Shown: in pieces, positions 1-8,362 of the stretch | Layout: every line of letters begins with the position of its first letter | Numbering within the stretch: position 1 is the first letter of the stretch | Assembly (NCBI GenBank): GCA_036338435.1 | Contig: JAYZCG010000010.1 | Coordinates: 1 to 40,416 of the forward strand | Direction of reading: 5' to 3' | DNA from: JAPYTY01 sp036338435 | GTDB lineage: Bacteria > Acidobacteriota > UBA6911 > RPQK01 > JADFOI01 | DNA: 40,416 bases | Translations under genes and position numbers: made by a program | Notes under the pieces: model-generated | Seen by the model: the letters and a program-made list of their open reading frames with translations, nothing else | Database searches by the model: none | What the model was told of the DNA's origin: nothing

Positions 1-1
1 A

Positions 2-1897
2 ATAGGAATATTTGTTGGCGGTTTGATTGGTGGGCTGCTTGGCCCGGGGTGTGGGCTCGCACAGCAGATTCCGAGTTTGGTTGCCCAACAAGGCTATGCG
101 GATCTGATTCTGGTCAACGGTAAAATCGTTACTATGGATGAGCGTAGGTACATGCCTGACATTCCAGGACTCATCGTTGAGGCCATGGCCATCAAAGGGA
201 AGAAAATCATGGCCTTGGGAACGAACACCGAAATACGCACTCTGGCCGGGCCCGAGACCCGATCGATGGATATGGGAGGCAAAACCATCATTCCGGGTCT
301 CATCTTGACTCACTATCATCTCTTCAGTGACGCGGTAGAAAACTATGGGCCGAGCCAGGGTTTGTTAGATAACAGTGTGAAGCTAACTGTCGTATCGGGG
401 CAAACACCTGAGGAGACAGCAAAAAGAATTCGAGACCAAGTGGTGAACGCTATTCGTGTGCAGAAAATACCGGAAGGTAAATGGATTTCAGTGGGACTTG
501 AGGAGAACAAGAACAACCCTACGCGCATTGCCGGTACTTGGCTTTACCTAGGGGATGTCAACCGGAGGCAGATAGATCCGGGGACTGAGAAGAATCCCGT
601 CATCGTCAAGATGGGCATTTACGGTCTGTTTAATACCGCTGCCGTTGAAGCCTTCAAGGGGGAGTTTCCGGACTGGGAGGAGAGCGTCGACTGGGAGAAT
701 CGCCCAGGAGCAGCTAAAGATGGTTATGCACCCGTTCCCGAACAGCAGGGGATTACATTCGAGTTTTGGTGGAAGGATGAACCTCTCAGGAAACTGGCGG
801 AAGCTCTACGCCTACATGGTCTCGACATCCGTAAGGCTGGAATAACAACCGTGTCCACGCGGATGCTCTTTCCCAGTGTGGCAGCCGCTTATCAGAAGTT
901 GAACCGCGAAGATCAAATGCCCCATAGGCTCACCTTCTATGTGGAATCCCAACGAGGCAATTATTTCAATCTCAAATCTACACAGGAGTTCTATCGGGCC
1001 GCCGGGGCCGGATGGACCAACCATCGAAACGGCGGCGAAATGCTCTGGATAGGGGGAATGGCCAATGAGATTTGGGACTCCCTGGGCCGTGAAGCATGTC
1101 TTGGTCCCGACTTGCCGGCGTCCTCTGATATTAAGGCCCGAGAACGTTGTCCCGTACCTGGGACCAAACCGTACGATTCCTACAAGGCAGCGGTAATCAA
1201 TGGCTGGCGTCCGGTTCAAGCTCACTCTGTGGGTAGTCATGGAGCACGACTCTATATTCAAATGTTGGAAGAGGCCATGACGGAAAAGGGCTTTTCGATA
1301 GAATACATTCGCAATCTTAGAAGCACGATTGAGCACAACACGGTGCTGGGGAACGTTCCCGATGTGATGGAAGGTATCAAGAAGTACGGGATAATAATCA
1401 ATTGCTGGCCAGTGGACTTAGGCTCAGTAGCAATTACCACCATCGCGGACTATGGTGAGCAGGCCAGATCCTTCGCGATGCCGGTCTAAACATGGCGCGA
1501 CCATGGAATTCGAGTGACCTTCGAGGCGGGAGGAACCGGTGAGTATGGGCCAGTTGGAGGTGGAGGTTTGGATGTTTGGACACCCATATACATTTTGATG
1601 ACCAGGCGCGCGCCGATATCCTACAGTGATTCTCAGTGGTTAGATGCACCCATACTGCCTGAGGAGGCCATTGATCGCGTTACGGCTCTCAAGATGGCCA
1701 CGACCTGGGCTGCTGAATATGTTTTAGCAGAGGACACTTTGGGGACGCTGGAACCGGGGAAATATGCAGATTTTGCAGTATTGGATAAAGATTTCTTCAC
1801 GATTCCGGTAGAAGAAATTCGGGGACTCAAGATTGTCATGACAGGCCTCAATGGCCACATTGTCTACGACATGGAGAACATTGCCGGATCCAACTGA
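2..1897 (+). pseudogene. secreted amidohydrolase (YtcJ-like, amidohydrolase family 3), interrupted by an in-frame stop, 5' end outside window
   Basis: The reading frame is open from base 2 and starts with a hydrophobic glycine/leucine stretch ending near GLAQQ, which looks like a signal peptide, so the true start is probably upstream of the window. Family marks are the N-terminal ADLILVNGKIVTMDE strand, the metal-site motif LTHYHL, the later QAHSVGSHG and TIEHN histidine motifs, and the C-terminal LGTLEPGKYADFAVLD that ends this family. A TAA at 1487-1489 splits the frame after SFAMPV. Translation in the same frame resumes at once as TWRDHGIRVTFEAGG, just where family members carry an MPxKTWxDxGI-like segment, so one base change or base-calling error explains the break. 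Without readthrough the product lacks its last ~135 residues, including part of the barrel. Substrate unknown. GTG at 1514 could restart a fragment, but that is unlikely to be functional. Confidence 0.75.
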
Positions 1898-1988
1898 AAC
1901 CGCTTGGACAGTAACCCTTTTGGATCAAGTTTTGGAAAAAAGTCACACACAGATTCACACACAAGCCGAAAGTGATATCCTTAAACCA

Positions 1989-2017
1989 TTGATAATAAAG
2001 TAGTTAAACTAAATAAA
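1989..2017 (+). promoter_or_regulatory. possible sigma-70 promoter for the M23 peptidase gene
   Basis: TTGATA (1989-1994, 5 of 6 to consensus) lies 17 bases before AATAAA (2012-2017, 4 of 6). It would give a leader of roughly 45 bases before the ATG at 2071. The sequence is AT-rich, so chance matches are likely. The rest of the 173-base gap shows nothing else that I can name. Confidence 0.3.
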
Positions 2018-2070
2018 GCCCCAGACACTAAGACCGTATTCTCACACCCGCTTGTTAACATGATACGTCT

Positions 2071-3423
2071 ATGAAACGATTTTTTTTTAGGATACTAATC
2101 CTCGGAGCAATCTTATTTGTGTCTTATGCTCTGTGGGATTGGGACTCTTCAGTTCCCACAGTGCACTGGCGGGAAGCACCTGCTGTGGTGGGAGAAACCA
2201 GTAAAATTGTTCTTGAAATGGAAGATCTAGGGAAGGGCTTTCAATTCATCGAAGTCCTTCTATCATCTCCCGGAACCAGTCAAATTCTACTATCGGAAAC
2301 GTACAAGGCTCCATGGCCATGGCAGCCAACCGACAATTACCACTCCCTCGCTCTTTCACCGGAAATCTCGTTTAGCACAAAACTACTCTCTGAGGGAGAG
2401 TTTTTCCTGGAAATAACCATGCGCGATCACCCCAATCTCTGGTTTTGGTCACGTGAAATTTCCACACGTCGTTCCTTTAAACTAGATCTCACGCCTCCCG
2501 AAATTCAGGTACTCACAGACCAGCATTACATCCGCCAAGGCGGCTCAGAGGCAATCATCTATTCGGTTTCAGAAGATATAAGCTCCTCGGGTGTCCAAGT
2601 AGGAACACATAGCTTCCAAGGCTATCAACTAATCGACGGCGAACAAGACTACTATGTTTGTCTTTTCGCCCTGGCCCATGACCAAGAACTCGATGTTGAC
2701 ATAGCGCTCTGGGCAGAAGACATTGCAGGAAATCGCAAACAACGTGCTTTCTGGAAGAAAACATTTCCGATCAGCTCTCGAGACCGTGACATTCATCTAT
2801 CCGACTCGCTAATCAACTCATTGCTACCGGAGATTTTAGAAAACCAGACTGAAGTGACTTTGCAGGAAACCCCTCTCGAAACATTTCTAAAAATTAATGG
2901 ACATCTGCGGCAACTCAATCATCAAAAAATTCAGGAGATCAGCCGTAACTCTGCAGACACACTACTATGGAGTGCCCCCTTCATTCAGCTTAGTCGATCC
3001 CAGGTGGAATCCCTGTTTGCCGATCATCGTACCTATTATTACCAGGGTCAACCAGTAGACAAACAAACTCACTTGGGATTTGACTTGGCTTCGGTACGCC
3101 ACGGTCCGGTGGAAAGTGCCAACGCTGGGATCGTTGCCTTTGCTGACTATCTTGGAATCTACGGGAATACGGTTCTGGTAGATCACGGTCTTGGACTTTT
3201 TAGTCTCTACGGGCACTTGAGTTCATTAGAAGTGCAACATGGTCAAAAGGTAGAATTAGGACAAATTCTGGGTCGTACAGGCCAAACCGGCTTAGCTGCT
3301 GGCGACCACCTTCATTTCAGCATGATATTACAAGGGGTGCAAGTTACCCCAGTTGAGTGGTGGGACGCCCGATGGGTGAAACAGCATGTTCTGGATCGAG
3401 TTTTGCGCAGCTGGGGGCCATAA
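2071..3423 (+). CDS. M23 family (LytM-type) metallopeptidase
   Basis: This is a probable peptidoglycan endopeptidase acting outside the inner membrane. Residues 1-25 form a positively charged start and a hydrophobic segment (signal anchor). About 300 residues of mixed beta-type sequence follow, with no family I recognise. The C-terminal ~110 residues are a LytM domain. The zinc ligands are visible: H334 and D338 in THLGFDLA and H413/H415 in GDHLHFS, with the typical HGLGLFSLYGHL strand between them. All expected catalytic residues are present, so it should be active rather than a degenerate LytM activator. It stands alone on the plus strand and faces the minus-strand VWA block. No terminator is obvious in the 98 bases between them. 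Confidence 0.9.
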   Translation: MKRFFFRILILGAILFVSYALWDWDSSVPTVHWREAPAVVGETSKIVLEMEDLGKGFQFIEVLLSSPGTSQILLSETYKAPWPWQPTDNYHSLALSPEISFSTKLLSEGEFFLEITMRDHPNLWFWSREISTRRSFKLDLTPPEIQVLTDQHYIRQGGSEAIIYSVSEDISSSGVQVGTHSFQGYQLIDGEQDYYVCLFALAHDQELDVDIALWAEDIAGNRKQRAFWKKTFPISSRDRDIHLSDSLINSLLPEILENQTEVTLQETPLETFLKINGHLRQLNHQKIQEISRNSADTLLWSAPFIQLSRSQVESLFADHRTYYYQGQPVDKQTHLGFDLASVRHGPVESANAGIVAFADYLGIYGNTVLVDHGLGLFSLYGHLSSLEVQHGQKVELGQILGRTGQTGLAAGDHLHFSMILQGVQVTPVEWWDARWVKQHVLDRVLRSWGP

Positions 3424-3521
3424 TTTTCGTGTTATCACGCTTTCTTAAATATGCTGGCTGGCTAGCCGGCCCACCGCGTGGACAACATCCCTACACACCA
3501 TACGTTGAGATACAGAGGGAT

Positions 3522-3728
3522 TTACTTAACCCTTCGCAGGATGTTTTTTTTCTTGGTAAGAGCAAGAAGAACCTGGCAACGATCTATTTCTTCCATGAGT
3601 TCAGATTTCAACTCATCTAACCGACAGAGATCGGACTCAATTATCTCCAGTTGTGTTCGAAGAACACGCAGTTGCAGTTGGATTGGCAGGGCGTCATGTG
3701 AACCCAATCCTCTTTCCTTCTCACTCAT
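3522..3728 (-). CDS. small coiled-coil protein, unknown function
   Basis: The 68-residue product is rich in Leu, Glu, Arg and Lys. Heptad-like spacing runs across residues 15-55 (LQLRVLRTQLEIIESDLCRL and onward), which suggests a single helix or coiled coil. There is no signal peptide or membrane segment, so a cytoplasmic location is expected. Its ATG overlaps the stop of the upstream VWA gene in an ATGA arrangement (3725-3728), so the two are probably translationally coupled. The C-terminus is basic (KKKNILRRVK). I know no named family for it. The overlap and clean helical composition argue for a real gene. Confidence 0.55.
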   Translation of the reverse strand: MSEKERGLGSHDALPIQLQLRVLRTQLEIIESDLCRLDELKSELMEEIDRCQVLLALTKKKNILRRVK

Positions 3729-4636
3729 GGACTCACCACTTTTGGGGCGTAATAGCCCTGACGATGAGTCACTCTTAAACGGGAGCGCTTTACTTTCACC
3801 TTTATTTTTCGGAATGAACCATCTCGGCGTCGATTGGTCGAAACATATCCGAGACTGTATTGGTTCTTAATACCTAAGTTTATTTTTGAAAAGGCTTCTC
3901 GAAGTCTATCTAAGTCCGCCATCGAATCAACAAACAAACCTCCTGTGGCCTTAGCAAACTTTTCCAATTTCCCAAAATCAGAATCGAATCCTCGGCTCCT
4001 TACACCGATCCCATAGATAACAACATCTTCTTCCTGGGCCATTCTGATTGCCTCTTCATCCTTAACTCGACTATTTGTGTCGGCTCCATCCGACAGAATG
4101 ACCATTACCTTCCTGCCTACTTCGTGCCGAAGAAGTTCATCTACAGAAACCCAAATGGCATCGTACAGTTTTGTGCCTCCACCTGCTCTGAGACTGTTGA
4201 TGGCCGTCTCCAGCAAAGAATAGTCGTAGGTAAAGTCCTGAACCAATGCCAGATCACTGTCGAACTGAACAACTGCGGCCATATCTTGATACTTTCTCAA
4301 AGTCTGCTGAAGAAACTCGGTAGAGGCCAACTGTTGAAATTCAAGTTTGTCTTTAACACTTCCACTAGTGTCGACAAGCAGGGCAATGGTTAACGGCTGA
4401 GCATCTTTGACCGTCTCATTACTGAAGAAAGTTATTGTCTGATGACGCCCGTCCTCTATAACTTCAAACTCATGATGTCCCAGGTCTTGGACATATCCTC
4501 CACGTCGATCCTGAATCGTACATAAGATATTGACGACATCCACGCTGGCACGCATGACAGGGGATCTTTGGTTCTGCGATGCGTACAAAACTCCGCAGAC
4601 AACAAAAATCGATAATACGGGGATCGCTTTTCTCAT
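3725..4636 (-). CDS. secreted VWA-domain protein (VWFA-related, acidobacterial type)
   Basis: The protein has 303 residues. Residues 1-20 are a signal peptide. Residues 32-75 match the conserved front segment of this family (VDVVNILCTIQDRRGG followed by DLGHHEFEVIEDG). A VWA domain spans about 83-275, with an intact metal-ion-dependent adhesion site DTSGS at residues 89-93. Further metal-site elements are GGGTKLYDAI and ILSDGADTNS. The tail (QYSLGYVSTNRRRDGSFRKI... GYYAPK) is also typical. Such proteins are exported and are thought to bind proteins through the metal site; the partner is unknown. It starts with ATG and overlaps the downstream coiled-coil gene by four bases. Confidence 0.9.
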   Translation of the reverse strand: MRKAIPVLSIFVVCGVLYASQNQRSPVMRASVDVVNILCTIQDRRGGYVQDLGHHEFEVIEDGRHQTITFFSNETVKDAQPLTIALLVDTSGSVKDKLEFQQLASTEFLQQTLRKYQDMAAVVQFDSDLALVQDFTYDYSLLETAINSLRAGGGTKLYDAIWVSVDELLRHEVGRKVMVILSDGADTNSRVKDEEAIRMAQEEDVVIYGIGVRSRGFDSDFGKLEKFAKATGGLFVDSMADLDRLREAFSKINLGIKNQYSLGYVSTNRRRDGSFRKIKVKVKRSRLRVTHRQGYYAPKVVSP

Positions 4637-4672
4637 CCTGGAAGTAGCTTACCTGGAAACATTTAGACTTGT

Positions 4673-5428
4673 CTATTGTACACAGTTCTGAGTAGCCAAA
4701 TAGTTATAGATCCCGGCTGTGCTTACAAAGAAAAAGGTGAAATAACCACTTCCCAGCCCCGTTAAAGCCACAGCGAGAGCGATTGTGATCGCAGGCGTCA
4801 AACTGTATAGAGATATATTTAAGTACTGTACAAACCGCAGTCGGACACCATGGGTGACGCTGGCCAACATTCCAACACTTACCAGCAGGCTGGCCAAAAG
4901 CACTTTAATGCAAAGGGTATAAACAAAAATAGATGAGTAGGCAAATGGAAAGTAAGCCCACCGGACCATCTGGACAACCTGTTCTAATCTCTGAAAAGGC
5001 AAATCCCTCCACAAGTAGGTCTGGCTTTGACCCAAATAGCGGAAATAAACTTTTTCCTCAGTCAAAACAACCGTGGGCTCTCCTAGTCGTTCCAGATCCG
5101 TATACGTCCCGGTGGTATCAAATACGAATGTTATGGCTTGTTCTCCCGGAAAAGTCTTCGTTAGTGGCTGCTCACCACCGACTCGGAGTTTTCCTTCCTG
5201 GATTTCAAGCGGCGGGAAATTCTGCTGTGCCCAATGCACGATTTCCGTGAACGTCGGTCCATAGTGCCATGCTGTAATGAGGGTGAACAGCATTGCCACG
5301 TGAGCGGTCAGGATCAGAAGATAAAGAACAGTACGACGGATTGATTGCTCCAAGATCGTCCGATAAAAAGTGAAGTCGGTTATAGATAAATAAGCCTGAT
5401 AGTAGGAATCTAGAACACGAGTTAACAT
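4673..5428 (-). CDS. DUF1189-type integral membrane protein
   Basis: The order of parts fits DUF1189 proteins. A short N-terminal stretch with aromatic YYQAY and DFTFYR precedes a first membrane helix (around YLLILTAHVAMLFTLITAW). An extracytoplasmic domain of ~100 residues follows, including GEQAITFVFDTTGTYTDL and the YLWRDLPF motif. Three further hydrophobic helices occupy the C-terminal half. Function is unknown. I chose the ATG at 5428 because it lies just after the upstream stop and starts in register with family members. A TTG at 5464 in the same frame would add 12 residues and overlap the zinc-ribbon gene. It appears to share an operon with that gene. Confidence 0.75.
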   Translation of the reverse strand: MLTRVLDSYYQAYLSITDFTFYRTILEQSIRRTVLYLLILTAHVAMLFTLITAWHYGPTFTEIVHWAQQNFPPLEIQEGKLRVGGEQPLTKTFPGEQAITFVFDTTGTYTDLERLGEPTVVLTEEKVYFRYLGQSQTYLWRDLPFQRLEQVVQMVRWAYFPFAYSSIFVYTLCIKVLLASLLVSVGMLASVTHGVRLRFVQYLNISLYSLTPAITIALAVALTGLGSGYFTFFFVSTAGIYNYLATQNCVQ

Positions 5429-5439
5429 GAACAGACCCA

Positions 5440-6156
5440 CTATTCTTCGGACGATCCTGCCCAATAAAGAAAGCGACTACAATTCTCGCATTGGATAATC
5501 TCATTGGTTGTCCTGATTTCGGCAAACAGTTGGGGCCGTAACCTCACGTGACAGGCTTGGCAAGATTGTTCCTTTGCTTCCGTAAGGGCTATTCCATTGC
5601 GCGCAATAGCGATCCTCTCATACTGCTCTATCAGTTCACTGGGGATCTGATTCTGTAGCTGGCTCTTTTGTTGTTGTAGAGCATCGATTTGATCCTGGGC
5701 CTCAGAAGCAGACTTTTCCAGCTTGCTACATGTTTGCAATATTTCCTGCTCTTGCTTCTGGAATTCCCTCTGTGCCACACTCACGACCTGTTCCTTCTCC
5801 TCAATAACAATCATCCCCTCAAGAATCTGGTTTTCCTTCTTAGCAATTCCTCGTTCGGCAACAGATATCTCCTTGAGCATGGCGTCATACTCTTTGTTTG
5901 TCTGAACCTCCATCAACTGAGATTGGTACTTCGCTAATGTTTCTTTTAAAGATTCGACCTCCAATTCCAACTCTCGCCCCGATGACTTTGCATTATCTAA
6001 AATCGTTTCAGATCGTCCGACCTCTTTGCGGTGTTCATCAAGTGTCTCACTAAGTTCTTTGATAGCCTTGGGCGTTTCATGAGCGCACTCCTTTAATTTA
6101 ATAATGTCCAAATCAAATTGCTGGAATTCAATCAGTTTCTGGAGTTGGGAATTCAC
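5440..6156 (-). CDS. C4-type zinc-ribbon protein with long coiled coil (zf-RING_7 / CT398-like)
   Basis: The product has 238 residues. Residues ~10-175 are a nearly continuous coiled coil rich in Glu, Lys and Gln. Residues ~195-230 form a zinc ribbon with two CxxC pairs, CQACHVRL and CENCSRFLYW. This architecture is that of the widespread family formerly called DUF164; the chlamydial member is CT398/CdsZ. Roles in secretion and sigma-54-related binding have been described for chlamydia, but in most bacteria the role is unknown. Start is GTG at 6156, with AGGA about ten bases upstream. The DUF1189 gene follows closely, and the tRNA lies just upstream. Confidence 0.85.
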   Translation of the reverse strand: MNSQLQKLIEFQQFDLDIIKLKECAHETPKAIKELSETLDEHRKEVGRSETILDNAKSSGRELELEVESLKETLAKYQSQLMEVQTNKEYDAMLKEISVAERGIAKKENQILEGMIVIEEKEQVVSVAQREFQKQEQEILQTCSKLEKSASEAQDQIDALQQQKSQLQNQIPSELIEQYERIAIARNGIALTEAKEQSCQACHVRLRPQLFAEIRTTNEIIQCENCSRFLYWAGSSEE

Positions 6157-6203
6157 GACAGATTCATCCTAAAATGTTCCACTCAAGTATGGCCTCTGAT
6201 TCG

Positions 6204-6277
6204 TGGGCCCAGTAGGACTCGAACCTACGACCGTCTGATTATGAGTCAGATGCTCTAACCAGCTGAGCTATGGGCCC
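6204..6277 (-). tRNA. tRNA with anticodon CAU (elongator Met or Ile2)
   Basis: The minus strand folds into a complete 74-base cloverleaf. It has a 7-bp acceptor stem (GGGCCCA with TGGGCCC), a D arm AGCTCAGCTGGTTAGAGC, an anticodon stem TCTGA/TCAGA with loop CTCATAA, a T arm with GGTTCGAGTCC, and discriminator A. The anticodon is CAU. It is not the initiator, because the acceptor pair is G1-C72. Elongator Met and lysidine-modified Ile2 both fit, and I cannot separate them with certainty. The gene does not encode the 3' CCA: ACG follows. Confidence 0.93.
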
Positions 6278-6301
6278 ATGCAACAGGAGAAACAAAACAA
6301 A

Positions 6302-6318
6302 CTGGGATACGATCCCAG
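6302..6318 (-). other. small hairpin between the rpoD terminator and the tRNA
   Basis: A perfect inverted repeat (CTGGGAT, three-base loop, ATCCCAG) lies here. On the minus strand it is followed by a T-rich run (TTTGTTTTGTTT), so it could act as a second terminator behind rpoD or as a processing element ahead of the tRNA. No clear promoter for the tRNA is visible in this gap. Confidence 0.4.
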
Positions 6319-6342
6319 GGCCTCCTGACTTAATATATCTAC

Positions 6343-6370
6343 AAAAAAAGGGCGGAACCCGCCCTTTTTT
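6343..6370 (-). terminator. rho-independent terminator of rpoD
   Basis: A six-pair GC stem GGGCGG/CCGCCC (6350-6355 with 6359-6364) closes a three-base loop. It is flanked by A and T tracts, so each strand ends in a U run. It starts only a few bases after the rpoD stop at 6373. The flanking A/T tracts lengthen the stem and could make it work in both directions. Confidence 0.88.
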
Positions 6371-6372
6371 AT

Positions 6373-8106
6373 TCAGATAACTTTCTTGCCGACACTTTCA
6401 AGGAAGGCTTTTAATTTCCGGCTACGTGAAGGATGCCTCAACTTACGAAGCGCTTTAGCCTCAATCTGACGAATGCGCTCACGAGTAACTGCAAATCTCT
6501 GTCCAACCTCTTCCAAAGTATGTTCACTTCCATCCCCGATGCCAAAGCGCATGCGAATGACTTGCTCTTCTCGTGGAGTCAGGCTCTGCAAAACAGATGC
6601 TGTTTGGTCTTTAAGATTAATATTAATCACGGCTTCAGCAGGAGACACTATCCCCTCGTCTTCAATAAAATCTCCCAAATGACTGTCGTCCTCTTCGCCA
6701 ATGGGAGTCTCCAAGGAGATAGGCTCTTGAGCAATCTTTAGGATCTTTCTCACTTTACTGACCCCGATGTCCATTTTCTCAGCAATCTCTTCGGAACTGG
6801 GTTCTCTCCCGTATTCCTGCACCAACGCACGTGAAGTCCTAATTAGCTTGTTGATTGTTTCAATCATGTGAACTGGAATACGTATAGTGCGTGCTTGATC
6901 GGCAATGGCTCGCGTTATGGCTTGACGAATCCACCACGTTGCATAGGTGGAGAACTTATAACCCCTTTGATATTCAAATTTGTCCACTGCTTTCATCAAA
7001 CCGATGTTTCCTTCTTGGATCAAATCCAAAAACTGAAGTCCTCTATTGGTATATTTTTTGGCAATAGAAACTACTAATCGAAGGTTCGCCTCCACCAATT
7101 CTTTCTTCGCAATCTCTGCTTCCAGTTCTCCTTGCTTGATGGCAGCAAGGGTCCGCTTAATCCCAGCTGGTGAAACAAGAGCCTCGTCTTCAATCTCTTT
7201 CTTTTCCCTGTCAATTGCCCGCAAACGCAATTTTACCTTTTTGGCTTCATCCAACTTCAGGGAAGATTCCTGTAACTTCTTAAGCTTTTTAGACTCTCGC
7301 TCCAACGCAAAAAGCCGATACACTGTAGCCTTAACGACATCAATGAGTTCTTTATAAATCTCAGGACGCAATTCTAGATCACGCACAATTCGGGCAATGG
7401 GAATCCGATATCGAGCCAATTGAGAAAGTAGCCGCTTATACGTTTTGCCATCTTTTTTGGATCTGCGCAGTCTTTTTCTTACCTTAGTAGCCTCTTTCTC
7501 TAAGGCGACAATCTTATTCACACGCCTCAGGACCAATTGTCGGCGCTTGGTAAGTATTTCGGGAGTTAACTCTTCCTCTGGTTTTTCTGGATCCTTAGGG
7601 AACTTTACTAAATGCTTGATGTTGATAGTATGCTTTCGAAGTCTATCTCCGTACTTTGCGATTTCCACTATTACTAAAGGTGAGCGAGAAAGAGCTTTGA
7701 GTACACTCTTTTGCCCTTTTTCGATTCGTTTGGCAATGACCACTTCGCCCTGCCGGGTCAAAAGGGGCACCGTCCCCATCTCCCGCAAATACATCCGGAC
7801 GGGATCGTTGGTTTTCTCTAGATTTTCTGGAGTCGATTCTGACTCTTGTCCCTCTCCACTAGCAGCTTTAGAGCGGATTTTTAATTTAACAGCTTCCAGT
7901 TGTTCTTCAGAATCAATTACTTCGATTCCAGCATTTCCAAATAGGTAGAAAATACTATCGAGATCCTTGGATGATGTTATATCTTCTGGCAAGGCATCAT
8001 TGACTTCGTCGTAAAGAAGATAACCCTTTTCTTTTCCAAGATTGATTAGCTCTCTGATGCCCTCATATTTTTCTTCGATACGATCTAACTTGTCTTGTGT
8101 CGGCAA
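6373..8106 (-). CDS. rpoD: RNA polymerase primary sigma factor (sigma-70)
   Basis: All regions of a housekeeping sigma factor are present in 577 residues. Region 1.1 (ELINLGKEKGYLLYDEVND) is followed by 1.2 (DPVRMYLREMGTVPLLTRQG) and a charged non-conserved segment. Region 2 carries NLRLVVSIAKKYTNRGLQFL, DLIQEGNIGLMKAVDKF and YATWWIRQAI. Region 3 follows, then region 4 with LTPREEQVIRMRFGIGD and the helix-turn-helix EVGQRFAVTRERIRQIEAKAL. The start is TTG at 8106, with GGAGG ten bases upstream. There is no in-frame ATG before the conserved part. dnaG, often a neighbour, is not here. A strong terminator follows. Confidence 0.97.
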   Translation of the reverse strand: MPTQDKLDRIEEKYEGIRELINLGKEKGYLLYDEVNDALPEDITSSKDLDSIFYLFGNAGIEVIDSEEQLEAVKLKIRSKAASGEGQESESTPENLEKTNDPVRMYLREMGTVPLLTRQGEVVIAKRIEKGQKSVLKALSRSPLVIVEIAKYGDRLRKHTINIKHLVKFPKDPEKPEEELTPEILTKRRQLVLRRVNKIVALEKEATKVRKRLRRSKKDGKTYKRLLSQLARYRIPIARIVRDLELRPEIYKELIDVVKATVYRLFALERESKKLKKLQESSLKLDEAKKVKLRLRAIDREKKEIEDEALVSPAGIKRTLAAIKQGELEAEIAKKELVEANLRLVVSIAKKYTNRGLQFLDLIQEGNIGLMKAVDKFEYQRGYKFSTYATWWIRQAITRAIADQARTIRIPVHMIETINKLIRTSRALVQEYGREPSSEEIAEKMDIGVSKVRKILKIAQEPISLETPIGEEDDSHLGDFIEDEGIVSPAEAVININLKDQTASVLQSLTPREEQVIRMRFGIGDGSEHTLEEVGQRFAVTRERIRQIEAKALRKLRHPSRSRKLKAFLESVGKKVI

Positions 8107-8147
8107 AACCTCTTAACCTCCACTATCCGTGGGAAGAATAAGCCCTC

Positions 8148-8156
8148 ACTATACCA
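8148..8156 (-). promoter_or_regulatory. possible extended -10 promoter for rpoD
   Basis: Read on the minus strand this is TGGTATAGT, an extended -10 (TGn plus a hexamer matching 5 of 6). It lies about 40 bases ahead of the TTG start. I see no good -35 at 17 bases, which extended -10 promoters can lack. Confidence 0.35.
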
Positions 8157-8292
8157 AAATCAAGCACAACACTGCTCAGTGACTATCAGCATCCCCAAAA
8201 GGTGAACAGCATAACATATGCCCCCCCATTGGATTAAGTTCTCCCTCGTCAGGCAAACTTCGATATGCGATTTGAGACTCCTCGTGCTCTTT

Positions 8293-8322
8293 TTGACAGG
8301 GCGCTTAATTTCCCAGTATAAT
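8293..8322 (+). promoter_or_regulatory. strong sigma-70 promoter for the rplU operon
   Basis: A perfect TTGACA (8293-8298) and a perfect TATAAT (8317-8322) are separated by 18 bases. The expected start near 8329 leaves a short leader of about 33 bases, which carries the GGGAGG ribosome site at 8351. The leader has no room for a riboswitch-sized structure. This is the clearest promoter in the window and suits a ribosomal protein operon. Confidence 0.85.
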
Positions 8323-8362
8323 CCCAGCCTTCCAGGGGTTTATATATTAAGGGAGGACAACC

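Noticed and set aside
812..1336. 174-residue minus-strand frame inside the amidohydrolase gene
   Set aside because: It lies wholly opposite conserved amidohydrolase motifs and its translation looks like no protein family.
1487..1489. Recoding (readthrough) of the TAA as a programmed event
   Set aside because: No stimulating structure is visible after the stop, and TAA is the least leaky stop; mutation or sequence error is simpler.
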